Shown piece by piece: positions 42,541-51,622 of a stretch of DNA of 64,000 bases. The notes below the pieces were generated by a model that saw nothing but the letters and a program-made list of their open reading frames with translations, had not been told where the DNA came from and made no database searches. Source of the stretch: an uncultured Nostoc sp. GTDB lineage: Bacteria; Cyanobacteriota; Cyanobacteriia; Cyanobacteriales; Nostocaceae. The position numbers were made by a program, and so were the translations under genes. Position 1 is the first letter of the stretch. The number at the start of each line of letters is the position of its first letter. The stretch covers positions 62,001-126,000 of the forward strand of contig NZ_CALMFY010000014.1 in NCBI RefSeq assembly GCF_937863485.1, read 5' to 3'.

Positions 42541-43977
42541 TTAGCGGGAACCTCTGAAAGTGACTGATCTTTGCAAATTAGCTAGAGCGCGATTGTAATC
42601 TAAAATAGCTGCGACTCGATTACCTTCTGCTCTTGTCAGGTCATTTTCAGCATCAATCACCTCAGTTTGAGTACCCACACCAGCTTGGAACCTCAGCCTT
42701 GCTAAATTGACAGCTTCCCTGGCTTGATTTAAAGCCACACTAGAAGTTTGCACATTATCTAAATTAGATTGCAATTGAGAATAGTACTGTTCTACATCAA
42801 AGCGAATTTGGTCGCGCTGGCCAGCAAATTGAGACTCTGCAATCCCAATATTAGCTCTCGACTGATCTGCACGCGCTTTTGCTACTCCTGCATCAAACAA
42901 ACTTACATTTCCTTCGAGTCCCGCTGAATAACCATCAGTAATGCTGACACCATCATTATACCGATCTAGCACATTGTAGGTGCCTACCAAACTAATTTGC
43001 GGCCCTAGCTGTGAAAGCGCCTGTCGTCGCCGTTGCTCGGAAATATTACGTTGTGCCAAATACTGTGGCAATTCTGGACGATTTTGAAACGCTTGGACAA
43101 TAGTTTCTTGAAGTGTTGGCTGCCAAAGACCCGCTAGTTGTACGGGATCTGCTGCACTGATATTAACTGACTGCGACAAACTTAACAAGGTTGCAAGCTG
43201 ACGACGGGCAATTTGCTGCTGTGAGATAGAATTAGTCAGGTTTTGTTGGGCATTTGCTAAATTCACCTGAGCTTGCAGCACATCAAACCGCGTACCCACT
43301 CCAGCCTGTTCTCTGGCTTGAGTATCCCGCAAACTAGCCTGGGCATTTGCCACAGCAGACCGATTAATTCTTACTAATTCATCAGCTTGTTGCAAATCGT
43401 AGTATTGAGTGCTGGCATTCAACCTAATTGTAAGAGACTGAGTTTCAACATCAAATTCATCCACACGTAGTTGTTCTTCAGCTGCTCGGATACTTGCCTC
43501 TCGATTACCGGAGGTATAAAGGTTATAATTCAGTTGTGCTGAACCATTGAAAGTGGTGCTGGCTTGAGATGAATTGTTAGTAAAACCATTCCCATTATTA
43601 GTCACACGACTGTCAATACCAAGAGTAGGAAATAAGGCAGCTTGAGACTCACGTAGCGCCGAGCGACTGCGTTCTAACTGTAATAGGGCTATCTGTAAGT
43701 CTCGATTGTTGCGTTTTGCTAGTTCCAAAGCCTGTGCCAAACTGATTGGCACAGTTTGCTGAATCCTTACTTCCTCCGGTTTGGTAGGAAATTGGAGAGG
43801 ATTGGAATTGGGGTTGAGGGAATCGGGAACCTTTACAGAGCTTGAGGAATTCTGCGCTTTTGGGGGAGTTGCTGCATTTGCTGCATTTGGAAAAAGAATA
43901 GCGATACCTGACGGCAAGGCTACCGCCAACACTACAGTAACCCAGGTAGAATGTACGGAGAATAAGCTGAGATTCAT
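42541..43977 (-). CDS. TolC-family outer-membrane efflux protein
   Basis: A 478-residue exit duct. A signal peptide (about 1-35, cut after ANAA) is followed by a low-complexity linker and two OEP repeats, each with long helices (for example QALELAKRNNRDLQIALLQL and ARLRFQAGVGTQTEVIDAEN; the second is the TolC-family hallmark). It is the last gene of the efflux locus, 103 nt after the ABC ATPase gene. ATG at 43977 is preferred; upstream in-frame starts add 13 polar residues. Together with the HlyD-like adaptor and MacB-like transporter it completes a tripartite pump. Confidence 0.92.
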   Translation of the reverse strand: MNLSLFSVHSTWVTVVLAVALPSGIAILFPNAANAATPPKAQNSSSSVKVPDSLNPNSNPLQFPTKPEEVRIQQTVPISLAQALELAKRNNRDLQIALLQLERSRSALRESQAALFPTLGIDSRVTNNGNGFTNNSSQASTTFNGSAQLNYNLYTSGNREASIRAAEEQLRVDEFDVETQSLTIRLNASTQYYDLQQADELVRINRSAVANAQASLRDTQAREQAGVGTRFDVLQAQVNLANAQQNLTNSISQQQIARRQLATLLSLSQSVNISAADPVQLAGLWQPTLQETIVQAFQNRPELPQYLAQRNISEQRRRQALSQLGPQISLVGTYNVLDRYNDGVSITDGYSAGLEGNVSLFDAGVAKARADQSRANIGIAESQFAGQRDQIRFDVEQYYSQLQSNLDNVQTSSVALNQAREAVNLARLRFQAGVGTQTEVIDAENDLTRAEGNRVAAILDYNRALANLQRSVTFRGSR

Positions 43978-44080
43978 AATGATGTAGTCATTAATTAGGT
44001 TTCTTTGAGGATACAATCACCTGATTGACCTACAGAGGTTTAAATTTTAAATTCCCCCTCAAAAGGTTGATATTAACAAA

Positions 44081-44752
44081 TTAACCTACAATCAAACCAT
44101 CCTGAACTCGAATAATCCTGTTGGTTTGAGCAGCGATATCTGGCTCATGAGTGACAATCACAATTGTGATCCCTTGGTCATTAAGTTCTGTTAGCAAACT
44201 CATCACCTCATAGGATGTTTCAGTATCTAAAGCTCCTGTTGGCTCATCTGCCAAAACTAATGCAGGTCGGTTGACCAAAGCACGAGCAATAGCTACCCGT
44301 TGTTGTTGTCCGCCAGAGAGTTGACTGGGACGGTTAGATATCCGTGCGCCTAGTCCTACCTTTTCCAAGGCTTCTAATGCCCTTTGACGGCGTTTTGGCT
44401 TAGGCAAGTTAGCATAAATCATTGGTAACATGACGTTTTCCAGCGCTGTCGCCCGCGCCAATAGGTTAAATTGTTGGAAAACAAAACCTATTCTTTGATT
44501 GCGGATATAGGCTAATTCATCATCATCAAAAGTCGTCAGGTTTCTGCCTTCAAAAATATAGTCTCCAGTTGTGGGACGATCCAGACATCCCAAAATATTC
44601 ATCAGCGTGGATTTACCCGAACCTGATACACCCATAATGGAGACGTATTCCCCTTCCTCTATGGAGAGTTGAATTCCCTTGAGTATTGGAACACTAACTT
44701 CTCCCAAGTGATAGGTTTTGGTAATCGATTCCATCCAAATCATAGTTGTCAT
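44081..44752 (-). CDS. MacB/LolD-type ABC transporter ATPase
   Basis: A 223-residue ATP-binding subunit. Walker [17 protein letters not shown] (about 41-56), signature [15 protein letters not shown], Walker [14 protein letters not shown] and switch-His VIVTHEPD are all intact. The MacB/LolD subfamily is shown by [20 protein letters not shown]. It pairs with the FtsX/MacB-type permease at 45202-46482, although the two genes are separated by a truncated VOC gene and about 450 bp. Confidence 0.93.
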   Translation of the reverse strand: MTTMIWMESITKTYHLGEVSVPILKGIQLSIEEGEYVSIMGVSGSGKSTLMNILGCLDRPTTGDYIFEGRNLTTFDDDELAYIRNQRIGFVFQQFNLLARATALENVMLPMIYANLPKPKRRQRALEALEKVGLGARISNRPSQLSGGQQQRVAIARALVNRPALVLADEPTGALDTETSYEVMSLLTELNDQGITIVIVTHEPDIAAQTNRIIRVQDGLIVG

Positions 44753-44937
44753 ATTGATTTCGGCTTAATAAATTGTTAGTTATTGGTTGTTAATTTTTCA
44801 AAGATTACATTGACTGTATCACCTGTGAATAATTAAAATTTAGTCCCCAGACTATTTGGAAATAAGCTGCAATATTAGGATGTAAAATTATCAGTAAATA
44901 GAATGTAGTTACTGCAATCCAATCCCATAATCACCAT

Positions 44938-45144
44938 CTAATTAAAAGGAGACTGAATTTCGTTAACGTCAAAAAGCCAAAGTAACTCAAGATAAGCATT
45001 ATCAAAGAAGAAGCAAACATTTGCAGTCCCTTGGCCTCGATGAATTCTCCGACCACCTTCTGTGAGTCCAAAAGCAGTTAGCATATCTGCTGGTGGTGCT
45101 TCTGGTTCAACACAGACAAAGATATGATCTAGTTCAAGTTGCAT
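44938..45144 (-). pseudogene. Truncated VOC (glyoxalase-like) gene inside the efflux locus
   Basis: 68 residues, MQLELDHIFVCVEPEAPPAD to NAYLELLWLFDVNEIQSPFN, match the first half of a VOC protein that is normally about 130-170 residues. No continuation is readable after the stop in any minus frame down to the ATPase gene. It separates the permease and ATPase genes, so it looks like an insertion into the locus followed by loss of its 3' half. A functional half-domain dimer is less likely. Confidence 0.65.
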
Positions 45145-45201
45145 ATATTCACCTGTTTTAAGAGAAGCTTTTAATTTTTAAATTTTCTGTTTTTGAATTA
45201 T

Positions 45202-46482
45202 TTAGTCACTACGTAAAGCGGTGATTGGATCTAATTTGGATGCGTTCCGGGCTGGAATTACCCCAGCGAGTAAACCAACGGTTAACGAGAGTACAAAGCC
45301 AGCAATGATCGACAATAAAGAAATTACAAACGGAAATTTGAAAATGTTTGCAGCTATAAAAGCTAATAAAACCCCAGTCGTCATACCAATACCTCCGCCG
45401 ACAATGGAAATCACGATCGCTTCGGCTAAAAATTGATTAAGGATGGCAGAATTGGTGGCTCCTACGGCTTTACGAATCCCGATTTCCCGCGTCCGCTCAA
45501 CCACGGAAACTAGCATAATATTGGCAATACCAATGCCACCAACCACCAGCGAAATTCCAGCGATCGCTACCACCATTACTGTAAATAAACCCACAATACT
45601 AGTAAAGGTACTAACAATATCAGCTTGATTAGTCAGCCGAAAATCATCAGCTTGCGGCGGATAAATGTTGTGACGCAGCCGTAAGAGATTGGTGACTTGA
45701 AACTGAGCAGCTTCTAACTGCTCCTGATTAGCGCCTTTGACTAAAATTCCACTTACAGAAACGCCTACCAGGGCATTGTTACCTACCAGTCTCTTGGACA
45801 TAGTAGTTAGAGGGATAAAAATCTGGTCATCTCGATCCATCGGGCCTTGAGCGCCTTTAGGCTCCATCACCCCAATTACTTCATAAGCCTCGCCCTGAAT
45901 CCGAATTCGCTCACCGATAGGATTTACACCCTTTCCAAAGAGTGTGGTTTGGACTGTGGGGCCAAGAATGGCAAGCTGTGCGGCAATATCTAGTTCTTCC
46001 TGAGTAAAATATCTCCCTTGTTGGGGGTGGGTATTTCTGACTTCTGGGTAGTTCAAATCAGTGCCATAAATAGTTGTTGAGGTGTTCTGTCCTGCATATA
46101 CAACTTGGGCACTGCGTTGGAGATAAGCAGAAACCATCTGTGCTGATGGCGCTTGTGTAGCGATCGCCTTAGCATCTTCCCAAGTCAAGGTGCTGCTAGA
46201 ACCTACTCCTTGACGGACATTCCCGCTTCTTGCAGCACCCGCTAAGATTTGGATCACATCTGTACCCAATGCTTGGATCTGTTGCTCAACCCCCTTTTGC
46301 ACTCCCTGACCGACAGAAGTAATGGCAATAACTGAAGAAATCCCAATAATCACGCCCAACATAGTTAGACCTGTGCGTAATTTGTTACTCCACAAAGTCT
46401 CTGCCGCCATTGTCAAGATTTCCAGCAATGGTACTGTGCGGGTATTCTTAGCTTTGTAAAAGCCCTTAAATATCTTAAACAT
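45202..46482 (-). CDS. MacB/FtsX-type ABC transporter permease
   Basis: A 426-residue permease. It has an N-terminal helix (about 38-60, LRTGLTMLGVIIGISSVIAI), a periplasmic MacB core domain (about 61-285), and three C-terminal helices of the FtsX domain (about 300-325, 350-380, 385-408) with ANIMLVSVVERTREIGIRKA, the signature coupling helix. It starts 22 nt after the stop of the HlyD-like gene, clearly in operon with it. Works with the ATPase at 44081. Likely exports a drug, peptide or lipid. Confidence 0.93.
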   Translation of the reverse strand: MFKIFKGFYKAKNTRTVPLLEILTMAAETLWSNKLRTGLTMLGVIIGISSVIAITSVGQGVQKGVEQQIQALGTDVIQILAGAARSGNVRQGVGSSSTLTWEDAKAIATQAPSAQMVSAYLQRSAQVVYAGQNTSTTIYGTDLNYPEVRNTHPQQGRYFTQEELDIAAQLAILGPTVQTTLFGKGVNPIGERIRIQGEAYEVIGVMEPKGAQGPMDRDDQIFIPLTTMSKRLVGNNALVGVSVSGILVKGANQEQLEAAQFQVTNLLRLRHNIYPPQADDFRLTNQADIVSTFTSIVGLFTVMVVAIAGISLVVGGIGIANIMLVSVVERTREIGIRKAVGATNSAILNQFLAEAIVISIVGGGIGMTTGVLLAFIAANIFKFPFVISLLSIIAGFVLSLTVGLLAGVIPARNASKLDPITALRSD

Positions 46483-46504
46483 AAGGTTTTATTTAAAACT
46501 CACT

Positions 46505-48094
46505 TTAAGGGGAACCACCGCCTTGAGAACGACCACCGCCAGAACCGCCGCCGGAACGACCTCCGCCTCCTCCGGCTCCTCCACCTCCACCTAGACCAGG
46601 GAAAACTCCTCCTCTTGGTGTTGATTGCGGGCGCGATCCTGGTGGGAAACTGAGCAATACCCTTTCGTCTCCTGTCAATCCAGACTTAACTTCGGTAAAA
46701 TTATTCGCGGTGACGCCAGTCTCAATGCGAGTGAACACAGGTCTGTTATTTTTTCCTTGCACAAACACACCTGTGGCATTTTCTTGGCGCACCACTGAAG
46801 CTGTTGGCACTACTAAAACATTTTCCACTTGACCGACTTGAAAATCTACTTCCGCATTCATCCCAGACCGCAATAGTCTTTGAGGGTCCAAAAGTGATAC
46901 TCTCACTTCAAAACTGGTGACGTTTTGCTCTACTATTGCTTGGGCAGCAATTTGGCTGACTTTACCTTCAAAGGTTTTTCCTGGGTAGGCATCTGCTTTA
47001 ATCGAGACTTTTTGACCAAGGCGGGTTTTGGAAATATTTGTTTCCGCTAAATTTGCGACAACTTCATTTGTTGAAGCTAGAGACAAGATTGAAGAAGAAG
47101 AAGAAGAAGCTACTTCACTACTGGCTGTTGTAGGTGTCACGAAAGCGCCTGGATCAGCAAACTTCTTAGTCACCACACCATCAAAGGGGGCGCGAATTAC
47201 CGTGTCATTGATTTCGGCTTGGATGTTTTGCAGCGATCCACGAGCAGATGTTACCTGGGCGCGGGCTGCGTTAATATCTTCTTGGCGCGTTCCGGCTTTC
47301 AGAAGCGCCAAAGCTTGCTGTCTCTGCTTCACCACAGCTCGGGCTTGCTCGATGTCTTCTGGACGTGACCCAGCTTTTTGCAACCCCAGTGCTTGCTGTA
47401 CTTCATTTACACTAGCTTGGGCGCTGTCGCGAGTGGCACGGTTTTGGTTAAGAGTCTGAAGGGAAATACCACCAGCATTGTAAAGTTGCTGATTACGAAC
47501 AAAATCATCTTCTGCTTGGCGAAGGGTGGCTTGAGCGCTTTGCAAGCGGGCCTGTGCTTGGGCAATATCTTGAGAGCGATTGCCTGCTTGTACCTTTTGC
47601 AGATTCGCCTCAGCTTCGTCTAATACTCCTTGTGCTTGAGCAATATCTTGAGGGCGATTACCTGCGATCGCCTTTTGCAAATTCGCCTCGGCTTGTGCCA
47701 ATTGTCCTTGAGCGGAGGTAAGCTGCCCCCGCAGGTTGGAATCATCCATGTAAGCGACAATCTGTCCTTGTTTGACAATATCTCCTTCCTTTACCAGCAG
47801 TGTTTTCAAGATACCTGAATTTTTCGGGCTGAGGTTGATTGACCGCTCAGGCTTGACCGTTCCGTTCGCTGAAACTGTGATTGTTAAACTCTGCCTTTCT
47901 ACAGGCTTTGTCAGCACCCGACGTCTGGCTTCTTGACGGGAAACAACTCTTACTTGGTAATAAACTCCATAGCCAATTCCACCCAAAAGGCAAAGAGCAA
48001 TTAGCCAAGAGAGCCAATTACGTCTGCCCTTTTTTTTCTTTACCTCTGGAACCAAAAGTGAGGAATCTACGGTATTTGATGTATCAATTTTCAT
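46505..48094 (-). CDS. HlyD/MacA-type periplasmic adaptor protein
   Basis: A 529-residue membrane-fusion protein. One membrane anchor at about residues 28-47, a lipoyl half-motif (GTVKPERSINLSPKNSGIL), a long coiled-coil hairpin (about 125-285) made of repeated NLQKxxAGNRxQDIAQAQ units, the second lipoyl half (IRAPFDGVVTKKFADPGAFV), and beta-barrel/membrane-proximal domains. The last 45 residues are almost pure Gly/Ser/Arg, which is odd for the family. First structural gene of the pump; permease follows after 22 nt. The coiled-coil repeats are near copies and may vary in number. Confidence 0.92.
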   Translation of the reverse strand: MKIDTSNTVDSSLLVPEVKKKKGRRNWLSWLIALCLLGGIGYGVYYQVRVVSRQEARRRVLTKPVERQSLTITVSANGTVKPERSINLSPKNSGILKTLLVKEGDIVKQGQIVAYMDDSNLRGQLTSAQGQLAQAEANLQKAIAGNRPQDIAQAQGVLDEAEANLQKVQAGNRSQDIAQAQARLQSAQATLRQAEDDFVRNQQLYNAGGISLQTLNQNRATRDSAQASVNEVQQALGLQKAGSRPEDIEQARAVVKQRQQALALLKAGTRQEDINAARAQVTSARGSLQNIQAEINDTVIRAPFDGVVTKKFADPGAFVTPTTASSEVASSSSSSILSLASTNEVVANLAETNISKTRLGQKVSIKADAYPGKTFEGKVSQIAAQAIVEQNVTSFEVRVSLLDPQRLLRSGMNAEVDFQVGQVENVLVVPTASVVRQENATGVFVQGKNNRPVFTRIETGVTANNFTEVKSGLTGDERVLLSFPPGSRPQSTPRGGVFPGLGGGGGAGGGGGRSGGGSGGGRSQGGGSP

Positions 48095-48196
48095 CTCTAT
48101 TTTGTCTATAAAGAACGGCTACCGAGCTAGTTATTCACGGCTAAAACTATAACCTGGTAGCCCTAATACTGACAATTATTTTGAGTTATTGGTGTT

Positions 48197-48748
48197 TTAA
48201 AGGTTTATTTGCAGTACCAATCCACTAGGAAGTCTGTAGTAACCATCACGCTCTCTAACTAATCTCCCAGCAGGAACAATTTCCTGATTGGGAAGAAGAA
48301 TATCCCCGTTGGGAAGTCTGAAATAACCTTGATTACGCAGTCTGGCTATGGATCTAGCAGGAATAATTTGCCCATTGGGATATCTAATGTCACCATTACC
48401 AAGTCTGACTACTCTGCTATAGGGTTCGTTGTCACGGTTCCAATTGCCCCGATCTCTAGAGTTTCTGACTTCTCCAGGATAGGATCTGCCGTCGCGGTTC
48501 CAATTACCCCTGTCTCTAAGGTTTCTGACTTCTCCAGGATTAGATCTGCCGTCACGGTTCCAATTGCGCCTGTCTCCAGGGTTGCTGTCTTCTCTATAGT
48601 TGCGTCTGCCGTCGCGATCCCAATTTTGATCACGTTCAGCAACAACGTAGACTTTTGTCTGGGCACTTGCAGGCGCAGTCAAGATAGTGGGAACAATGAT
48701 TAGAGCAGCAGCAGCTAAGACTATCGATACACGGTTTGCTTTTAACAT
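48197..48748 (-). CDS. Exported Arg/Asn-rich repeat protein
   Basis: A 183-residue protein with a signal peptide (about 1-29, cut after ASAQ). Residues 42-118 are 20-residue repeats of the form NWNRDGRSNPGEVRNLRDRG, encoded by 60-bp tandem DNA repeats. The C-terminal part (about 118-183) holds two or three beta-rich RLPNGDILLPNQEIVPAGRL units. No known domain is recognised. It precedes the HlyD-like gene by 102 nt and may be co-transcribed, hinting at a periplasmic accessory role, but it could be independent. Confidence 0.75.
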   Translation of the reverse strand: MLKANRVSIVLAAAALIIVPTILTAPASAQTKVYVVAERDQNWDRDGRRNYREDSNPGDRRNWNRDGRSNPGEVRNLRDRGNWNRDGRSYPGEVRNSRDRGNWNRDNEPYSRVVRLGNGDIRYPNGQIIPARSIARLRNQGYFRLPNGDILLPNQEIVPAGRLVRERDGYYRLPSGLVLQINL

Positions 48749-48901
48749 GGAATTGACTCCTTATTTACATTAAAGTTCTATTTTGCTGAGGTTCCGATTC
48801 AGTAATTTAAACAGTTGCTTTTGTTTTGGCATCAAGATGTCTAATATTTACTATCTCGTATAAATTCATACATAATAATTATTGCTCAAAAAGTCAAAAC
48901 C

Positions 48902-48954
48902 GATGTATGACGAAAGTCACTAGTAATTCCAGACTGATGTATGACGAAAGTCAC
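48902..48954. promoter_or_regulatory. Paired operator-like repeat
   Basis: GATGTATGACGAAAGTCAC occurs exactly twice, at 48902-48920 and 48936-48954 (34-bp spacing). Each contains the inverted repeat TGAC-GAAA-GTCA. Position: 154-206 bp upstream of the exported repeat protein that heads the efflux locus. Such paired dyads are typical of response-regulator or repressor sites; the binder (the TetR protein at 49052 or a NarL-type regulator) is not known. Confidence 0.55.
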
Positions 48955-49051
48955 CAGTTTTCTAATGGGGAGTGGGGAAGGAAAGACGCCAGAAAATATT
49001 TCTAAAAATCTTTTTGCGTCCCCGTGTAAGAGCGTCATTGCGTCAGTTTAC

Positions 49052-49690
49052 TTAATCCTGGCTTGGTGCAATTCCTTGCCAGACTATATCCACAAGACTC
49101 TGGACAAATGCTGATATTTCCGTGGCCCGATCTCCAGAATTTAAGTAAGTTTCTATTCCTGATTCAGCAGTTGTCATACTGACTTTAGATGACATCTGCT
49201 CTAAGAAAACATAGTTCATCAGCGATCCTAGTAAAATATGAGCCACTGTCTGGGGATCGCAAGGGCGAAGGCGATCTTGGTTGATCTCACGCTCTAAGAA
49301 AGCAGTCAGTACTTTGACATCTCGCATGGGTTTTGGTTCTTTACCTCCAAGTTCTGCGATCGCATTGCCTCGCGATCGCAGCATCATGATCCGAGGCAGC
49401 ACTTCGCGATAAAATTCCATAATCTGGAGACAAATATTGATTAGGTTTTCTTTGAGATCGCCTTTACCACAAAGAGATTCCAACTCGTTCACCCACAGGG
49501 GTTTTTCTGGAATTCCCATCGCCGCAAAAAATAATTCTTCTTTCGTTGAGAATCGCTTGAAAATTGAAGCTTCAGAAATACCAGCTTGTTGAGCAATTTC
49601 TAAGGTTGAAGCACCAAATCCTTGTTGCAAGAAAACTTGCCGAGCCGCTTCTAAGATTTGCTGATTGGTGATTCTAGGTATCCGAGGCAT
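49052..49690 (-). CDS. TetR/AcrR-family transcriptional regulator
   Basis: A 212-residue repressor-type protein. The helix-turn-helix is at about residues 10-54, with FGASTLEIAQQAGISEASIF as the recognition part. The C-terminal ligand domain is unspecific. It lies upstream of the efflux locus on the same strand, the usual place for the regulator of such a pump. ATG at 49690 is flanked by a run of TAAGTA (ATAAGTAAGTAGTTACTTAT, about 49691-49710), an imperfect palindrome that could be its own operator. Confidence 0.9.
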   Translation of the reverse strand: MPRIPRITNQQILEAARQVFLQQGFGASTLEIAQQAGISEASIFKRFSTKEELFFAAMGIPEKPLWVNELESLCGKGDLKENLINICLQIMEFYREVLPRIMMLRSRGNAIAELGGKEPKPMRDVKVLTAFLEREINQDRLRPCDPQTVAHILLGSLMNYVFLEQMSSKVSMTTAESGIETYLNSGDRATEISAFVQSLVDIVWQGIAPSQD

Positions 49691-49711
49691 AAATAAGTAA
49701 GTAGTTACTTA
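49691..49711. promoter_or_regulatory. Palindrome at the TetR-type gene start
   Basis: AAGTAAGTAGTTACTTATT is a near-perfect dyad (AAGTAA/TTACTT) directly upstream of the regulator's ATG. Autoregulation is typical of TetR proteins; the assignment is inference. Confidence 0.45.
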
Positions 49712-49835
49712 TTAATTTATTGCCTTTGTGCTTGGGATGTCAAGAACTAATGACGTAAGATTTTACTGCCGTCAACAGCCCAGATCGTTTAAGCTAGCTG
49801 AAAGATTCTTTGATTAGTGGCTTAAAGGCGGTAGT

Positions 49836-50714
49836 GTGCCTAAATATGTTCGTTTGATTTCTCTTCTAATGGTTTGTAGTTTGTGGAGTATGCCACAAGC
49901 CGCTAACGCGCAGGCATTAATACCCCATACATTGCAAGTAGATGCAGAGAAGCAGGGGTTGAGGTTGGCACAGGAAGCAGCTCAACTCGCTCAGTTTCAA
50001 CAGGTTGAATTAGCTTTGCCACTAGCGCGGCTGGCTAGTAACCTGGCTTCTAAAAATGAGAAGGTGTGGTTGCTCTTAGGTGGATTGCAGCTACAAACTA
50101 AAGACTTTGACGCAGCGATCGCTAGCCTGAAAAAAGCTCAATCTATCAACCCCAAAAATGGTGAGATTCTGTTTGCTTTGGGTTCAGCTAATTTTCAGCA
50201 GAAAAATTACCAGGCATCTGTTGTCAATTACCAAGACGGTTTGAAGTTAAAACCCAATGATCCAGAAGGGTTATTTAATTTGGGTAATTCTTACTTTCTG
50301 CTGGGTCGATTCCCAGATGCGATCGCACAGTACAATAAAGCCGTCTCCCAAGATAAAAAATTCTGGCCGGCGCTGAACAATATTGGCTTAATCAACTACG
50401 AACAGGGTGATACCCCTGGAGCAATTAAGCGATGGCAATCTGCTGTAACCCTTGAGAAGCAAGCCGCAGAACCTTTATTGGCCTTGGCAGTGGCACTGTA
50501 TACTAAAGGCGATCGCCAACAAGGACTAACCTTTGGAGAAGCTGCACTCCGCATCGATCAGCGCTATGCTAGTTTGGATTTTCTCAAAGAAAATCTCTGG
50601 GGCGATCGCCTACTGTCTGATACGAAAAAATTCCTAGAATCACCCCGTATTCAAGCAGCCCTACTGCAACGAGATAACTCATCATCAGCCCCTGAACAAC
50701 AGCCTACCCAATAG
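49836..50714 (+). CDS. Exported or membrane-anchored TPR protein
   Basis: A 292-residue protein with an N-terminal signal sequence (about 1-25, cut after ANAQA) and six or so tetratricopeptide repeats (about 60-260; the clearest are AIASLKKAQSINPKNGEIL and PEGLFNLGNSYFLLGRFPDA). Start is GTG at 49836, with GGCGG just upstream; no in-frame ATG is available. Likely a periplasmic scaffold; partner unknown. Gene stands alone and ends at a STRR repeat. Confidence 0.85.
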   Translation: MPKYVRLISLLMVCSLWSMPQAANAQALIPHTLQVDAEKQGLRLAQEAAQLAQFQQVELALPLARLASNLASKNEKVWLLLGGLQLQTKDFDAAIASLKKAQSINPKNGEILFALGSANFQQKNYQASVVNYQDGLKLKPNDPEGLFNLGNSYFLLGRFPDAIAQYNKAVSQDKKFWPALNNIGLINYEQGDTPGAIKRWQSAVTLEKQAAEPLLALAVALYTKGDRQQGLTFGEAALRIDQRYASLDFLKENLWGDRLLSDTKKFLESPRIQAALLQRDNSSSAPEQQPTQ

Positions 50715-50721
50715 GAATGCT

Positions 50722-50784
50722 GAGTTAGGAGTTAGGAGTTAGGAGTTAGGAGTTAAAAGTTAAGAGTTAAAAGTTAGGAGTTGG
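50722..50784 (+). repeat. STRR heptamer array, GAGTTAG type
   Basis: Nine consecutive heptamers: four GAGTTAG, then variants GAGTTAA, AAGTTAA, GAGTTAA, AAGTTAG, GAGTTGG. Shorter pieces of the same heptamer lie at 30472-30490 and 15237-15266. Short tandemly repeated repetitive sequences of this kind are known from heterocystous cyanobacteria. Confidence 0.88.
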
Positions 50785-50875
50785 CAGTTCAATATTTCAA
50801 CTCCTCACTCATAACTTTCCTATTACTACTTGCTTAATGGCACCTTTTCGTAGTACATATATACTAAAGAAAATC

Positions 50876-50917
50876 CAGGAATACTCGCCCAAAAACGTTT
50901 TTGGGCGAGTATTCCTG
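50876..50917. terminator. Perfect 42-bp palindrome between convergent genes
   Basis: CAGGAATACTCGCCCAAAAAC and its exact reverse complement meet without a loop base. It lies between the stops of the TPR gene (+) and the response regulator (-). Each strand's stem ends close to an A/T-rich stretch, so it can serve as a two-way terminator. Confidence 0.75.
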
Positions 50918-50934
50918 AAATAAGTCGTTAATTC

Positions 50935-51339
50935 TCAGTGGTCGTCTGTGGGTAGAAGTGCGATGATTTGGTCAACAAACAGTTGATGGTCAACAACTGG
51001 CTTAGAAATGTAGCCATCAGCGCCGCTTTGCTTGAGAAAGTTCTCGCGATCGCCTTCCATAGCATGTGCCGTCACCAAAATAATAGGTAAGTTTGCTGTT
51101 TTTGGATCAGATTTTAACATTTGTGTAATCTTGATTCCATCAACGGACTTACCTTGGTAAACACTTCTAGACAGAGAAACATCCATCAAAATTAGGTCTG
51201 CTTCTCCAGATTGGGCAATTTTTATGACTTCTTCGACATTTTCAGTGTGTTTCACACCCAAACCGCCACGCTTGGACAAAATCTTGGAAAAAACGCGAGC
51301 ATTAATTAAATCGTCTTCGACAATTAAAACAGTTTTCAT
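50935..51339 (-). CDS. Single-domain response regulator
   Basis: A 134-residue receiver domain without an output domain, CheY/DivK-like. Acidic pocket E8/D9/D10 (VEDD), phospho-acceptor D53 in LILMDVSLS, conserved Thr in ILVTAHAM, and Lys in GYISKPV. ATG at 51339 is the family start (KTVLIVEDD); the longer frame adds 11 residues. No kinase gene is near. Between 51340 and 51622 there is only spacer leading to gyrA. Confidence 0.92.
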   Translation of the reverse strand: MKTVLIVEDDLINARVFSKILSKRGGLGVKHTENVEEVIKIAQSGEADLILMDVSLSRSVYQGKSVDGIKITQMLKSDPKTANLPIILVTAHAMEGDRENFLKQSGADGYISKPVVDHQLFVDQIIALLPTDDH

Positions 51340-51622
51340 GAGAATTTTACTTATAGAGGTGAGGGAATTCAAGAATTCAAAAATTCAAAATTAACAAATG
51401 CAATCATGGTAAGTATCATGGCTACTAAGTGTATATAGATTATACTCGTGTGATCCTTTTTAATAGTCAATGTGCATCCTGGTCATCAAGGATGATACTA
51501 CTGCTTTTTCTTCTGTAACCATCAAAATTTTGTTATGAATCCTATTTGATCCGTTATGCTGTGGTTGCTGCAATATTGGGTTCCGCCGGCTTTTGTGTAG
51601 TTAAATTTCAGGGAAAAAACTC

